64,000 nucleotides of DNA from CAZFGK01 sp964518635 (GCA_964518635.1 CAZFGK010000001.1:1-64000), one strand, 5' to 3'. Positions 8,324 through 17,485 are shown, numbered from the stretch's first letter. Made by a program: numbers and translations. The notes: a model not told the origin generated them from the letters alone.

Positions 8324-10270
8324 TTAGAACTTAAATGTCCGAGTCATGAGTTGTTCTGCTTCCCGTTTTTGATATACACCCGCATTCAGTGTCGCTACTT
8401 GCGAATAATACAACTTCGCAGTCTCACGATCCCCCTGAAGATCGGCGCATTTTCCAAGCCAGATATATGCCATCGCGCGATAGAACGGGCGAACTTCCAG
8501 CAGTGCCGCTGAGTGCAAGGCCCGCTCTCCGAGGTCATACTCTCCCTGCGCGACGAGCACAATTCCATACCAGACATACATGCTGGGTGTCGACTGCTCC
8601 GAATTGATTGCCTGTTCATACCACGATCGAGCTGCCGCCAGGAGAGAATCAGTATCCGGACTCCTCTTCCCATTTTTACGCGGCATTGAAGCAGCCAACA
8701 AAGTCCGACTCTCCGGCTGAGCCATTGGGGAATTCAAATTCTGAATGTTCTCTCGGAGGAATTCGATCCCCTTGTCAACTGCTCCTGAATTGATGGCGAT
8801 ATTTGCCAGACCAAATCGGGCACCATTATCGTTTGGATTCTTTTCGAGAATCCGTCTGAATGTACTGGCGCCCGTCGCACTATCTCCTGACAGAAATGCA
8901 TACGAGCCACCCGCAAGTGACAGGGAATCGCTCAGAAATGCATAGCGTGAAGCAGCAGTAAAATCCCCCTGAGCAAAACAGAGTGACATTAATTTTTCAA
9001 GAGCGAAACTGGTGTCTTTGTCCGACACCGCGTAAGCAAAACTCTGCTCCATCAGTTCGCGGGCTTCTGTAAACTGAAAGCCTGCTGCCGAACGGTCAGA
9101 AAAGAGAACCATTTGTCGTGGCAGAAAGGAAACAGTATCCAGATACCCATGCCAGCTTGCTACCAGCAAGTCGAATGATTGTCGATAGTGTGATGCAATC
9201 TGTCCGGAAAGATCGAATTCATCAGCAGAGGCGACAAATTTCCGCAGTGTGTCGATTGAGGATCGAAGGACAAGAAATCGAAAAAATGCTGACGCTGCTT
9301 CTCGCATCTCGGACGAATTGTCTTCGGTCCAGTTGTCATACCACTGCCCGACATCTGGCAAGCTCTGTCCCTGCTTTTTTCTTCCCACGACACGCCACTC
9401 GTCGATGGAATCGAAACGAGACAGAGCAAGCTGCAACGGATACGGCGCGTACCCATCATGTCTTTGTAACATGAGCAAATTCACGGCAGTATGATCGAAC
9501 CCGTTCCGGTCGATAGCATACTGCATCCAGATTGTGCCGCGATCGGGATCGACCAGCACTTTTTCATCATTCGGCCACATGATCGCCGGCGATTCGCAGG
9601 GGAGTACCGTAATCTGTCCTTTGAAAGAAGAACGAAAAGAGATTAGTCGTTCATAGTAGCGCATCGCCTCTTCAAATCGCTCCCCGAGCGCGTCAAGCGA
9701 TCGCTCGGCGAGTGTTCCCATTGGAGCATTCAGCTGAAAGACTCCGGTTGGATGAACCGTCATTCCGGCACTATTTGAAAGAGAAAAGCCGCAACCGGTG
9801 GTGTCCTGTGAGAATGATTCAATTGGAGTAAGCGTTAGATCATATCGCCAGTCATTCTTCCCGCGAAGTTCTTTGATCGGAATTGGAAGACCGTAATCGG
9901 CGCGAAATTCCCGCGCCAACATACTTCCGGCGTTTCGTGCTGAACTTAAATGAAGGGTGAAGGAGACCGCCTGGCTATCGACCTTCGTTATTCGCATTTC
10001 AACGGAGGTCATCCCCCAGTATCCGACAGCAGGTACTCCAAGCACGGGGGAAACTGTATCCCGATAGATGATCTTTTCACCTCGCGTGTCATCAACTCGC
10101 TTCACAACGACTGCAAAATCGACTCCGGCGACAATACCATCGGCGAATGACAGACTCGTACCAAAGAGGAGCACCGTCGCGCAGCTGATCAACGCGATTT
10201 TTAGCCCACGGAATGCTGAAGCAGACTTGGGAGAGCTTGAAATACCTTGAACTTTTGAACGGGGATTCAT
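8324..10270 (-). CDS. Exported TPR-repeat protein with large unassigned N-terminal region
   Basis: 648 residues. The start at 10270 is preceded by a TATAAT only eight bases away and no Shine-Dalgarno sequence. A hydrophobic segment at about residues 24-43 ('IALISCATVLLFGTSLSFA') looks like a signal peptide preceded by a rather long N-region. Residues ~50-360 show no family I recognise; the part 'YYERLISFRSSFKGQITVLP' followed by 'WMQYAIDRNGFDHTAVNLLML' resembles the layout of peptidase-MA-like proteins but lacks an HExxH. Residues ~410-648 are degenerate tetratricopeptide repeats. First gene of the run down to 2292. Confidence 0.75.
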   Translation of the reverse strand: MNPRSKVQGISSSPKSASAFRGLKIALISCATVLLFGTSLSFADGIVAGVDFAVVVKRVDDTRGEKIIYRDTVSPVLGVPAVGYWGMTSVEMRITKVDSQAVSFTLHLSSARNAGSMLAREFRADYGLPIPIKELRGKNDWRYDLTLTPIESFSQDTTGCGFSLSNSAGMTVHPTGVFQLNAPMGTLAERSLDALGERFEEAMRYYERLISFRSSFKGQITVLPCESPAIMWPNDEKVLVDPDRGTIWMQYAIDRNGFDHTAVNLLMLQRHDGYAPYPLQLALSRFDSIDEWRVVGRKKQGQSLPDVGQWYDNWTEDNSSEMREAASAFFRFLVLRSSIDTLRKFVASADEFDLSGQIASHYRQSFDLLVASWHGYLDTVSFLPRQMVLFSDRSAAGFQFTEARELMEQSFAYAVSDKDTSFALEKLMSLCFAQGDFTAASRYAFLSDSLSLAGGSYAFLSGDSATGASTFRRILEKNPNDNGARFGLANIAINSGAVDKGIEFLRENIQNLNSPMAQPESRTLLAASMPRKNGKRSPDTDSLLAAARSWYEQAINSEQSTPSMYVWYGIVLVAQGEYDLGERALHSAALLEVRPFYRAMAYIWLGKCADLQGDRETAKLYYSQVATLNAGVYQKREAEQLMTRTFKF

Positions 10271-10278
10271 CTTTGGCT

Positions 10279-10307
10279 ATTATACGGCTGAGCGGGGCTC
10301 TTGACTA
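10279..10307 (-). promoter_or_regulatory. Promoter with -10 abutting the start codon at 10270 (leaderless candidate)
   Basis: On the minus strand: -35 TAGTCA (10307-10302), 17-base spacer, perfect -10 TATAAT (10284-10279). Only eight bases separate the -10 from the ATG at 10270, so transcription would begin within about two bases of the start codon. Confidence 0.55.
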
Positions 10308-10363
10308 GTCCGACGCAGGAGAGTTCTTGAGAGACTCTCGGCTGCAACCCGGTCTCAACTGAC

Positions 10364-11092
10364 TCAATTGACAGAATCAAGAATCAGACGTCCATCCCGA
10401 AGAATCGGCAAGACCGGAAGCGCGTCAATTTCAGTCGCCAGTTCGATGTCTGAATCGAAACCGATCTGACTCAGAAAACGACCATGTTCCCCCTGTCGAA
10501 TTGTCTCCCGAATCGCCCCCTTGTTCGAGCGATACAGCAGGAGAGCCAGTGAACCAGCATCATTGTAGGTCACCCCTTTATGCCCCTGTGAAAGGAGATG
10601 GATCAGCATCCCGCCACAGAGAGTGTCTTCAATGCTGAATGACCCTTCCCGTCCAGAACAGAGAATGACAATATCTCGCCCGCTTTCGGCCAGAAATTGA
10701 CTCACCAGCGTGACATTCACCAGCGACCCGGCGACGACATGTTCAGCCGAAGCGGCTCGTAGGAAGACTCCGGTCCCGTTGGTGGTGGTCATGATCACAA
10801 TTTTGCCGCCGACCACCTCTTCGGTGAATTCACGGGGGGAGTTCCCCAGGTGAAAATTCTCTATTTTCACTCCATTTCTCTCCCCCGCAAGAAGAGCGAC
10901 ATCAGCCCCGAGACGCAAACGCAGCTCCCCTGCTTCCCCGGCCCCTTCTGTCGGAACCACACCACGTGCTTTGGCATGAAGGGCGGCACAGATTGAAGTG
11001 GTCGCGCGAAGGACATCAATGACCACCACCGCTTTCTCTTCGAGCATCGCTTTGTCTATGGCTATGGGAGTGAGATAGAGATCAATATGCAT
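10364..11092 (-). CDS. comB: 2-phosphosulfolactate phosphatase (ComB)
   Basis: 242 residues, full family length. Typical ComB landmarks: 'DVLRATTSICAAL' (about 26-38), a G-E-R-N-G segment, 'FHLGNSPREF', 'TTTNGTGVFL' and 'ILCSGREGSFSIEDTLCGG'. ComB hydrolyses (R)-2-phospho-3-sulfolactate to sulfolactate, a step of coenzyme M or sulfolactate synthesis in the organisms where it was defined. No other sulfolactate or CoM gene is visible, so the substrate here may be related rather than identical. It lies 11 bp after gcvT and is probably the last gene of the acnA operon. Confidence 0.88.
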   Translation of the reverse strand: MHIDLYLTPIAIDKAMLEEKAVVVIDVLRATTSICAALHAKARGVVPTEGAGEAGELRLRLGADVALLAGERNGVKIENFHLGNSPREFTEEVVGGKIVIMTTTNGTGVFLRAASAEHVVAGSLVNVTLVSQFLAESGRDIVILCSGREGSFSIEDTLCGGMLIHLLSQGHKGVTYNDAGSLALLLYRSNKGAIRETIRQGEHGRFLSQIGFDSDIELATEIDALPVLPILRDGRLILDSVN

Positions 11093-11103
11093 GATGATAT
11101 CTG

Positions 11104-12228
11104 CTACGAGCTTTTTCTGCTTGAGTGTTTATAGAACGGGGGCTTGACTACCAACGCCGGATACGACTGCCCACGAATCACCATATCCAGTTGCGAGCCG
11201 ATTTTCGAATGTTCTGACAAAACGTACCCGAGTGCAATTGGCTTTTGCAGTGATGGTGAAAATGCGCCGGAGGTTACCGTTCCGATCTGTTTTCCTGCTG
11301 CATGAATCTCCGCCCCCTGTCGAGCAATGGCTTTGCAGTCCATTTCAAGACAGACAAGACGACGGGATGGTTTCGCATCACGCTGGGTAACGATGGTCGG
11401 TTTCCCGATGAACTCTTTGTCGAAATCGACGATCCACGAGAGTCCTGCCTCTATCGGAGTCGTCGTCTGATCGATATCGTTCCCGTAGAGTGCCATTTTC
11501 ATTTCAATACGCAGAGAATCGCGCGCCCCCAGACCGGTCAGTTGCATATCATTTTGCTGACCAGCGGCGATGACTGCTTTCCAGATATCTTCGCACCAAC
11601 GATTTGGAATGTAGATTTCGAAACCATCCTCGCCGGTATAGCCGGTGCGAGAGAAGAGCATCTGATGTCCGGCGACGGTACTCTCTGCCGAACTGTAATT
11701 TTTCATCGTAGCAAGCGGATACGGAGTCAGTCGCTGCATCACCGCTTCCGCCTTCGGCCCCTGAATAGCAAGCAGTCCGAGTTCGAGCGAACGATCAATG
11801 AGGGTCACTCCGTCGATGAGATGCGACTGCAGCCATGCGAAATCTTTTGCCATGTTCGAAGCATTCACCACCAGAAAAAACCGGTCAGCAAGACGATAGA
11901 CCAGCAAGTCATCGACAATCCCGCCATTCTCGTAGCACATCGCACTGTACTGAATATCGCCAACCGCGAGAGAACGAACCGAGTTGGTGGTGGTCTTCTC
12001 AAGAAATGCCAGCGCATTCGGGCCACTGACTTCGAACTCTCCCATATGGGAAAGATCGAAAAGCCCGACATTGGTTCGGACATTGAGATGCTCGGCGATC
12101 ATCCCCTGATACTGGATCGGCATTAGATAACCGGCAAAGGGGACCATCTTGGCCCCCACTGCGCGATGAAACGCCGTGAATGGCGTTTCGCGTAACACTG
12201 AATCTTCGGTTTCGGTCACGCTCCCCAC
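11104..12228 (-). CDS. gcvT: Aminomethyltransferase, glycine cleavage system T protein
   Basis: 374 residues, start GTG at 12228 overlapping the last base of the fba stop codon (TAGTG), so translation is probably coupled. Family signatures: 'VPFAGYLMPIQY' near the N-terminus, 'LFDLSHMGEFEVSGP', 'VNASNMAKDFAWL', 'SRTGYTGEDGFEIYIPN', 'LGARDSLRIEMKMALYGNDI' and a C-terminal barrel ending 'IGTVTSGAFSPSLQKPIALGYV'. The protein transfers the aminomethyl group from lipoyl-H protein to tetrahydrofolate. The partner genes gcvH and gcvP are not in the window, and no glycine riboswitch is visible, as expected for an internal operon gene. Confidence 0.95.
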   Translation of the reverse strand: MGSVTETEDSVLRETPFTAFHRAVGAKMVPFAGYLMPIQYQGMIAEHLNVRTNVGLFDLSHMGEFEVSGPNALAFLEKTTTNSVRSLAVGDIQYSAMCYENGGIVDDLLVYRLADRFFLVVNASNMAKDFAWLQSHLIDGVTLIDRSLELGLLAIQGPKAEAVMQRLTPYPLATMKNYSSAESTVAGHQMLFSRTGYTGEDGFEIYIPNRWCEDIWKAVIAAGQQNDMQLTGLGARDSLRIEMKMALYGNDIDQTTTPIEAGLSWIVDFDKEFIGKPTIVTQRDAKPSRRLVCLEMDCKAIARQGAEIHAAGKQIGTVTSGAFSPSLQKPIALGYVLSEHSKIGSQLDMVIRGQSYPALVVKPPFYKHSSRKSS

Positions 12229-13268
12229 TATGCGCTCACCTTACCGTGGAGGGTTTTCCCCTTCGATTTCAGATCATCACAGGCCTGCGAAACACGTTTC
12301 CCCATATTCTTTTCCGCTTCCTTCAGATACGCACGCGGATCGAATCGCTTCTTGTCGGCCATCTCCTCTTTCGTATGCAGGAGAACCGGTCGATACGTAT
12401 CGACATGTTTCACAATTGCTTCAGTGAAATGATACTGCGTATCGGTATCGACATTCATTTTGATGACGCCATACTTGAGTGTCTCATGAATGTCCGAGAG
12501 CTCGGATCCGGAACCACCGTGAAAGACGAGGTCGAATTTAGCTGAGGCGCCAAATTGTTTGACCACTTCCGCCTGTCCATCTTTCAGGATCGACGGCTTC
12601 AAGATCACATTCCCCGGTTTGTAGATACCATGCACATTTCCAAATGTCGCGGCGAGCATATAGCGCCCGCCAATCGGATTGAGTGCGCGATAGACCTCCA
12701 CCATGTCAGCCGGAGTGGTATAGAGCTTCTCGGCCTTGGCGTGAGTGTTGTCGATTCCGTCCTCTTCCCCGCCAACGACACCAGTTTCTACTTCGAGGAC
12801 GATATCATTTGCTTTGCAGAGCTTCTGCAGCTCGACGGCAATTTCGAGATTCTGTTTCAACGGCAATTCGCTGCCGTCAAACATATGCCCCTGAAACAGA
12901 TTCGACATGCCTGCAGAGCGGCGACGTGCGGTCTCAGCGATCAAAGGTTTGACAAACTTGTCGACCTTGGCAGGGACACAGTGATCAGTGTGAAGAGCAA
13001 CAAGGATCGGATATTTCTCGGCGACGCGATGCACAAACTCGGCAAGGGCAATTGCGCCGAAGGCCATGTCCTTGACATTGATTCCGGATGCGAATTCACC
13101 GGCACCAGTCGAGAACTGGATGATTCCATCCGAACCGCTGTCGGCGAAGCCCTTGAGTGCGGCGTGAATAGTCTCCGACGAAGTACAGTTGATCGCGGGA
13201 TAGGCATAGTCCTGTTGCTGTGCAGTATCGAGCATGGCTCGGAACTGTGCAGGTGTTGCGACTGGCAT
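12228..13268 (-). CDS. fba: Class II fructose-bisphosphate aldolase
   Basis: 346 residues from the ATG at 13268, which has GGAG six bases upstream. An in-frame TTG at 13280 gives a slightly longer form but has poorer ribosome-site spacing. Zinc and substrate motifs of the class IIA enzymes are present: 'ALHTDHC' (metal His and catalytic Asp), 'LFQGHMFDGSE', 'VLEVETGVVGGEEDG', 'ATFGNVHGIY', 'VFHGGSGS' and 'KMNVDTDTQ'. It cleaves or forms fructose 1,6-bisphosphate in glycolysis/gluconeogenesis. It lies 27 bp after acnA and is coupled to gcvT. Confidence 0.95.
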   Translation of the reverse strand: MPVATPAQFRAMLDTAQQQDYAYPAINCTSSETIHAALKGFADSGSDGIIQFSTGAGEFASGINVKDMAFGAIALAEFVHRVAEKYPILVALHTDHCVPAKVDKFVKPLIAETARRRSAGMSNLFQGHMFDGSELPLKQNLEIAVELQKLCKANDIVLEVETGVVGGEEDGIDNTHAKAEKLYTTPADMVEVYRALNPIGGRYMLAATFGNVHGIYKPGNVILKPSILKDGQAEVVKQFGASAKFDLVFHGGSGSELSDIHETLKYGVIKMNVDTDTQYHFTEAIVKHVDTYRPVLLHTKEEMADKKRFDPRAYLKEAEKNMGKRVSQACDDLKSKGKTLHGKVSA

Positions 13269-13295
13269 AGGTATCTCCAAAACTCCTGATATGTG

Positions 13296-15971
13296 CTAAG
13301 CGCGCGCGAGTTGACGAATCACCATGGGGAGAATTCCGCCATGACGATAGTACTCGACTTCAATAGCGGTATCAATCCGCACGCGCGCCGTAAATTTCTT
13401 CTCTGTTTGACCTGATCGTGCACTCACCTGAACTGTCTGTTTCGGTTTCAATGCTGCATCAAGCCCGTGAATAGTAAACTCCTCTTCACCGGTCAGCCCA
13501 AGTGACTCACGAGTTTCTCCTGCGAGATATTCAAGCGGGAGCACTCCCATCCCGACCAGATTCGACCTGTGAATACGTTCATAGCTCTCCGCAATCACTG
13601 CACGAACACCAAGAAGCAATGTCCCCTTGGCGGCCCAGTCACGGGATGAACCCATGCCGTAATCCTTCCCGGCAAGCACAATAAGGGCTGTCTTCTCTTT
13701 CTGATAGCGAACAGAAGCATCATAGATCGACATCTGCTCATTCGACGGCAGATATCGTGTCATATTTCCTTCAGAGCCGGGAATCAGTAAGTTGCGCAGG
13801 CGGATATTCGCAAATGTCCCACGAGTCATGACTCGGTCATTCCCGCGACGTGAGCCATACGAATTGAAATCTGCAAAGGTCACTCCCTGCTGTTCGAGAA
13901 ATTTTCCGGCAGGGGAATCTTTCTTGATCGCTCCGGCTGGTGAGATATGATCGGTCGTAACTGAATCACCGACCATGACCAGCACTCTCGCGTTATCAAT
14001 CGGCTGCGAATTGTTCGGCTGCTGCTGCATGGTGAGAAAGAATGGCGGCTGCTGAATATAGGTCGATGCATCCTGCCACGGAAAAAGTTCACTCGCAGTT
14101 GACGGAATCGCATTCCAGGTCGGGTTTCCGTCGAAGACTGAAGCATATTGCTCGCTGAAAATCTCCGGTCGAACATGACTCTCGATCTCTCGCTGAATCT
14201 CAGCATCACTTGGCCATATCTCTTTGAGAAAGACTGGCTTCCCGTCCGAGTCGACACCAAGTGGTTCGGAAGTCAGATCGATATCGACAGAACCAGCGAG
14301 GGCATACGCCACGACCAACGGCGGAGAAGCGAGATAGTTCGCACGAGTGTGCGGATTGACTCGTCCCTCAAAATTTCTATTCCCCGATAAAACCGCTGCA
14401 GCGACAAGATTCCCATCCGTGATCGCTTTCACCACCGGTTCCGGCAACGGGCCAGAATTACCAATGCAGGTGGTGCAGCCGAATCCCACGATATTGAATC
14501 CAAGTGCTTCCAGCGGCTTCATCAAGCCGGAACGCTCCAGATAGGTACCGACCACGCGTGATCCGGGGGCGAGGGATGTCTTCACATACGGTTTCGATTT
14601 CAATCCGCGCGCGACTGCTTTCTTCGCAAGAAGTCCTGCGGCGATCAGCACGGCCGGATCGGAGGTATTCGTACAGGAGGTAATCGCCGCTATCACCACG
14701 GCGCCGTGACCGATAGAACTCGATGTCCCGTTCTGAACTGCCGCCGTGCGAGTCTTCTCTGTAGCAGCCAGTTCAAAACCGCGATCCCTGATCGGCTTAG
14801 TGAGTGATTCGACAAAATCCTGCTTCATGTGGTGTAGTGTCACGCGATCCTGCGGACGTTTCGGTCCCGCAAGGCAGGGTTCGATACTATTGAGATCGAG
14901 AGAAATCGTGTCAGTAAATCGAAACTCCGGCTGATTCTTCTCGCGGAACAGCCCCTGCTTCTTGCAGTATGCTTCCACAAGCGCGATTTCCGATTCGGTT
15001 CTTCCGGTCAGACGGAGATAGGCGAGAGTTGTATGATCGACCGGGAAGTAAGAGACGGTCGCGCCGAATTCTGGCGTCATATTTCCAATCATCGCGCGTG
15101 TCGGCAGTGAGAGATGATCAAGTGCCGGACCGTAAAATTCGACGAACTTGTTCACCACCCCTTTTTTGCGAAGAATCTGCGTGATAGTCAGGACCAGATC
15201 AGTGCCGGTGACACCATCCCGAAGTTTTCCATCAAGTCGAAAGCCAATAATCTCCGGGGCATTCATATATCCCGGCTGACCGAGCATGGCCGCTTCTGCT
15301 TCGATCCCGCCAACTCCCCAGCCAACGACGCCGAGACCATTGATCATAGTGGTATGACTATCGGTGCCGAGAACGGTGTCGGGATACGCCATTCCATCTC
15401 GAACCATAATCACTTTCGAGAGATATTCAAGGTTCACCTGATGCACAATTCCGGTTGCAGGCGGAACGACTCGGAAATTCTGAAATGCACGCTGCCCCCA
15501 GTGCAGAAACTCGTACCGTTCACGATTCCGTTCGAATTCAAGCGCCATATTGATACTGAGGGAATCATCCGCCCCATAGGCATCAACCTGCACCGAGTGA
15601 TCAATCACCAGATCGACCGGAATGAGCGGATTGATCTTTTTCGGATCACCACCAAGTCGTTTCATCGCATCCCGCATCGCCGCCAGATCAACAATCGCCG
15701 GAACTCCGGTAAAATCCTGCAGGATCACTCGAGCTGGCTTGAATGGGAGTTCGATATCGGTCGGTTTCGACGGATCATACGACGCTGCGCGGACGAGATC
15801 CTCATCGGTGATCACCTGATCATCAATATTTCGGAGAATCGATTCGAGCAGTATTCTGTACGTAAACGGCAGCGTTGCCAGATTGGTCAGGGATGAAATT
15901 GATGATAGTGGACAATACGTAACCTGCTGACCAGCAACAGAAAGTGTCTCAAGTGTGCGGAATCGACTCAT
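13296..15971 (-). CDS. acnA: Aconitate hydratase (AcnA/IRP1 type)
   Basis: 891 residues, the normal length for AcnA. The three cluster-ligand cysteines are in 'AAITSCTNTSDP' (about 432) and 'IVGFGCTTCIGNSGPL' (about 498-502). Other landmarks are 'DLVIDHSVQVD', 'VLGTDSHTTMINGLGVVGWGVGGIEAEAAMLGQP' split over residues ~200-235, and the swivel-domain 'GSSRDWAAKG'. The enzyme interconverts citrate and isocitrate in the TCA cycle. It is first in the acnA-fba-gcvT-comB run and has its own promoter at 16006-16034. Confidence 0.97.
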   Translation of the reverse strand: MSRFRTLETLSVAGQQVTYCPLSSISSLTNLATLPFTYRILLESILRNIDDQVITDEDLVRAASYDPSKPTDIELPFKPARVILQDFTGVPAIVDLAAMRDAMKRLGGDPKKINPLIPVDLVIDHSVQVDAYGADDSLSINMALEFERNRERYEFLHWGQRAFQNFRVVPPATGIVHQVNLEYLSKVIMVRDGMAYPDTVLGTDSHTTMINGLGVVGWGVGGIEAEAAMLGQPGYMNAPEIIGFRLDGKLRDGVTGTDLVLTITQILRKKGVVNKFVEFYGPALDHLSLPTRAMIGNMTPEFGATVSYFPVDHTTLAYLRLTGRTESEIALVEAYCKKQGLFREKNQPEFRFTDTISLDLNSIEPCLAGPKRPQDRVTLHHMKQDFVESLTKPIRDRGFELAATEKTRTAAVQNGTSSSIGHGAVVIAAITSCTNTSDPAVLIAAGLLAKKAVARGLKSKPYVKTSLAPGSRVVGTYLERSGLMKPLEALGFNIVGFGCTTCIGNSGPLPEPVVKAITDGNLVAAAVLSGNRNFEGRVNPHTRANYLASPPLVVAYALAGSVDIDLTSEPLGVDSDGKPVFLKEIWPSDAEIQREIESHVRPEIFSEQYASVFDGNPTWNAIPSTASELFPWQDASTYIQQPPFFLTMQQQPNNSQPIDNARVLVMVGDSVTTDHISPAGAIKKDSPAGKFLEQQGVTFADFNSYGSRRGNDRVMTRGTFANIRLRNLLIPGSEGNMTRYLPSNEQMSIYDASVRYQKEKTALIVLAGKDYGMGSSRDWAAKGTLLLGVRAVIAESYERIHRSNLVGMGVLPLEYLAGETRESLGLTGEEEFTIHGLDAALKPKQTVQVSARSGQTEKKFTARVRIDTAIEVEYYRHGGILPMVIRQLARA

Positions 15972-16005
15972 GATGATCTACGACCTTTTCCTTTCGAGGA
16001 GCGCT

Positions 16006-16034
16006 AGTATAGGGATGCAATTTGTTGAAGACAA
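16006..16034 (-). promoter_or_regulatory. Promoter for the acnA-fba-gcvT-comB operon
   Basis: On the minus strand: -35 TTGTCT (16034-16029), 17-base spacer, -10 TATACT (16011-16006). The predicted start site gives a leader of about 28 bases before the acnA ATG. The divergent ispE gene starts at 16116. Confidence 0.5.
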
Positions 16035-16115
16035 GGAATCGAACTCTCACGTTTTGCAATCAATTGGAGAAGTAAATCCAGCCAAATCCCCCTTCCCTTT
16101 GGTGAGCGTTACGAA

Positions 16116-17033
16116 GTGACTCTATCTCCGACGAACTGGTATCGATTTCGACAACTGGATAGGGATCGAATCGAACTCGGTGCACCGGCAAAAATAAATC
16201 TCTTCCTGAAAATCCCCGGCAAAAGACCGGATGGCTATCACTTCATCCAGTCACTCATGCAGACCGTCGACTGGTTTGATACTATCACAATCTCGAAATC
16301 TGACGAGCCGGAATGCGCTTTGATGGTCATCACCGACGGCCCCCCGCTCGGAGCTGGTTCTGATAATCTGGTGCAGAAATCGTACGATGCTCTCAAGGAG
16401 AAATTCGCTGAACTTCCCGGAGTCGAAATCACCCTGAAGAAGAGTATCCCGATGGAGGCCGGACTTGGCGGCGGATCGAGTGACGCCGCCGCCACACTCT
16501 TTGGGCTGAATGTACTCTTCCAACTAGGCCTTTCTGATCAGGAACTTGCCGAAATTGGGGCTACCATCGGCTCAGATATCCCCTTTTTCTTCTCAACCGG
16601 CAGTGCGCTCGTTTCAGGACGTGGGGAGATTTTCGAAAGCACCCCCCTCCCGCATGATTATTGGGTCGTGATCGCAAAGCCGACCGTCGGACTTTCGACC
16701 GCCGAGGCATTCCGTGCACTCGGACGGCAATTGACAGTCTCGCCGGAAATGACTACCCTACCAGACCTGACCAATTCGGAGTCGCTGATTGAGTGGCTAT
16801 CGTTGCTGGACAACGACTTCGAAGAGTGGGCACTGGAGCGACTTCCCGTGCTGGAGTCTGTTCGAAAAAGACTCCGCTTATCCGGTGCACAGCTTGTTCG
16901 ATTAAGCGGGTCAGGGTCTGCCATGTTCGGTCTCTTTAGGGAAAGACCGAACGACCAATGGCTATTCGGGGAGTCAAAGGATACGGCGTTGATCGGTGTG
17001 CAGACTCAGCTCTGCAGACCAATCCAACGCTAA
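16116..17033 (+). CDS. ispE: 4-diphosphocytidyl-2-C-methyl-D-erythritol kinase
   Basis: 305 residues with a GTG start; no in-frame ATG precedes the conserved N-terminal motif, so the non-ATG start is required. GHMP-kinase signatures: 'APAKINLFLKIPGKRPDGYH' (substrate-binding Lys and His), 'PMEAGLGGGSSDAA' (ATP loop) and 'LSGSGSAMFG' near the C-terminus. It phosphorylates CDP-methylerythritol in the MEP isoprenoid pathway, which also feeds the phytoene-synthase-family enzyme at 25941. It heads the ispE-spoVG-tRNA-Gln-prs-rplY run. Confidence 0.95.
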   Translation: MTLSPTNWYRFRQLDRDRIELGAPAKINLFLKIPGKRPDGYHFIQSLMQTVDWFDTITISKSDEPECALMVITDGPPLGAGSDNLVQKSYDALKEKFAELPGVEITLKKSIPMEAGLGGGSSDAAATLFGLNVLFQLGLSDQELAEIGATIGSDIPFFFSTGSALVSGRGEIFESTPLPHDYWVVIAKPTVGLSTAEAFRALGRQLTVSPEMTTLPDLTNSESLIEWLSLLDNDFEEWALERLPVLESVRKRLRLSGAQLVRLSGSGSAMFGLFRERPNDQWLFGESKDTALIGVQTQLCRPIQR

Positions 17034-17066
17034 TGCACGGGTACCGGTCTGTCGTGGGAGGACGGC

Positions 17067-17366
17067 GTGGTGATCACCGAAATACGGGTGACCCTGCGGG
17101 ATGAAGACAAGCTCAAGGGCTTCGCGAACATAACCTTCGACGAAGCATTTGTGGTCCGAGGCCTGAAGATCATTCAGGGGGAGGACGGCTACTTTGTCTC
17201 TATGCCCAGCCGTAAACGCCCCGACGGGAAGTATCAGGATATCGCCCATCCGGTCAACCAGGAGATGCGCGACCTGATCGAACGACTCGTACTCGAGGCC
17301 TACGAAGCCGAACTGAAACTCCGGGCTTCCATGCCGGATGAAAGTATGATGACCGAGGAAAGTTAA
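17067..17366 (+). CDS. spoVG: SpoVG family RNA/DNA-binding regulator
   Basis: 99 residues. Start GTG at 17067 (a second GTG follows immediately at 17070) with GGGAGG six bases upstream. Family pattern: 'ITEIRVTLRDEDKLKGFANI', 'VVRGLKII', 'VSMPSRKRPDGKYQDIAHPV', then a helical C-terminus. SpoVG proteins bind nucleic acid and act as pleiotropic post-transcriptional regulators; they are not limited to spore formers. The position between ispE and prs is a widely conserved arrangement. Confidence 0.95.
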   Translation: MVITEIRVTLRDEDKLKGFANITFDEAFVVRGLKIIQGEDGYFVSMPSRKRPDGKYQDIAHPVNQEMRDLIERLVLEAYEAELKLRASMPDESMMTEES

Positions 17367-17413
17367 GGACTTGTCCGTTCGGCTCCGAGGATGCACTTTG
17401 GGGGTGCTCATTT

Positions 17414-17485
17414 TGGGGCGTCGACAAGTGGCAAGTCAGCAGCCTTTGGAGCTGCCATTCCTTGGTTCGAATCCAAGCGCCCCAG
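17414..17485 (+). tRNA. tRNA-Gln (anticodon UUG)
   Basis: A complete cloverleaf can be drawn. Acceptor TGGGGCG (17414-17420) pairs with CGCCCCA (17478-17484), discriminator G at 17485. D-stem is GAC/GTC. Anticodon stem GCAGC (17439-17443) pairs with GCTGC (17451-17455) around loop CTTTGGA, anticodon TTG at 17446-17448. T-arm is CTTGG-TTCGAAT-CCAAG. The 3' CCA is not encoded. It lies between spoVG and prs in the same direction, so it is probably processed from the operon transcript. Confidence 0.95.

Noticed and set aside
10320..10345. Hairpin GAGAGT...ACTCTC downstream of comB
   Set aside because: Six-base stem without a T-tract on the minus strand, so not called as a terminator.
11302..12126. 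274-codon open frame on the plus strand
   Set aside because: Lies wholly antisense to gcvT, which is a full-length, well-conserved gene; the plus-strand product has no recognisable features.
12228..12300. Glycine riboswitch ahead of gcvT
   Set aside because: gcvT starts inside the fba stop codon, so there is no untranslated leader that could hold an aptamer.
12555..13289. 244-codon open frame on the plus strand
   Set aside because: Antisense to the class II aldolase gene; no ribosome-binding site or domain.
15114..15896. 260-codon open frame on the plus strand
   Set aside because: Antisense to the conserved acnA gene; composition is Ile/Arg/His-rich as expected for a shadow frame.
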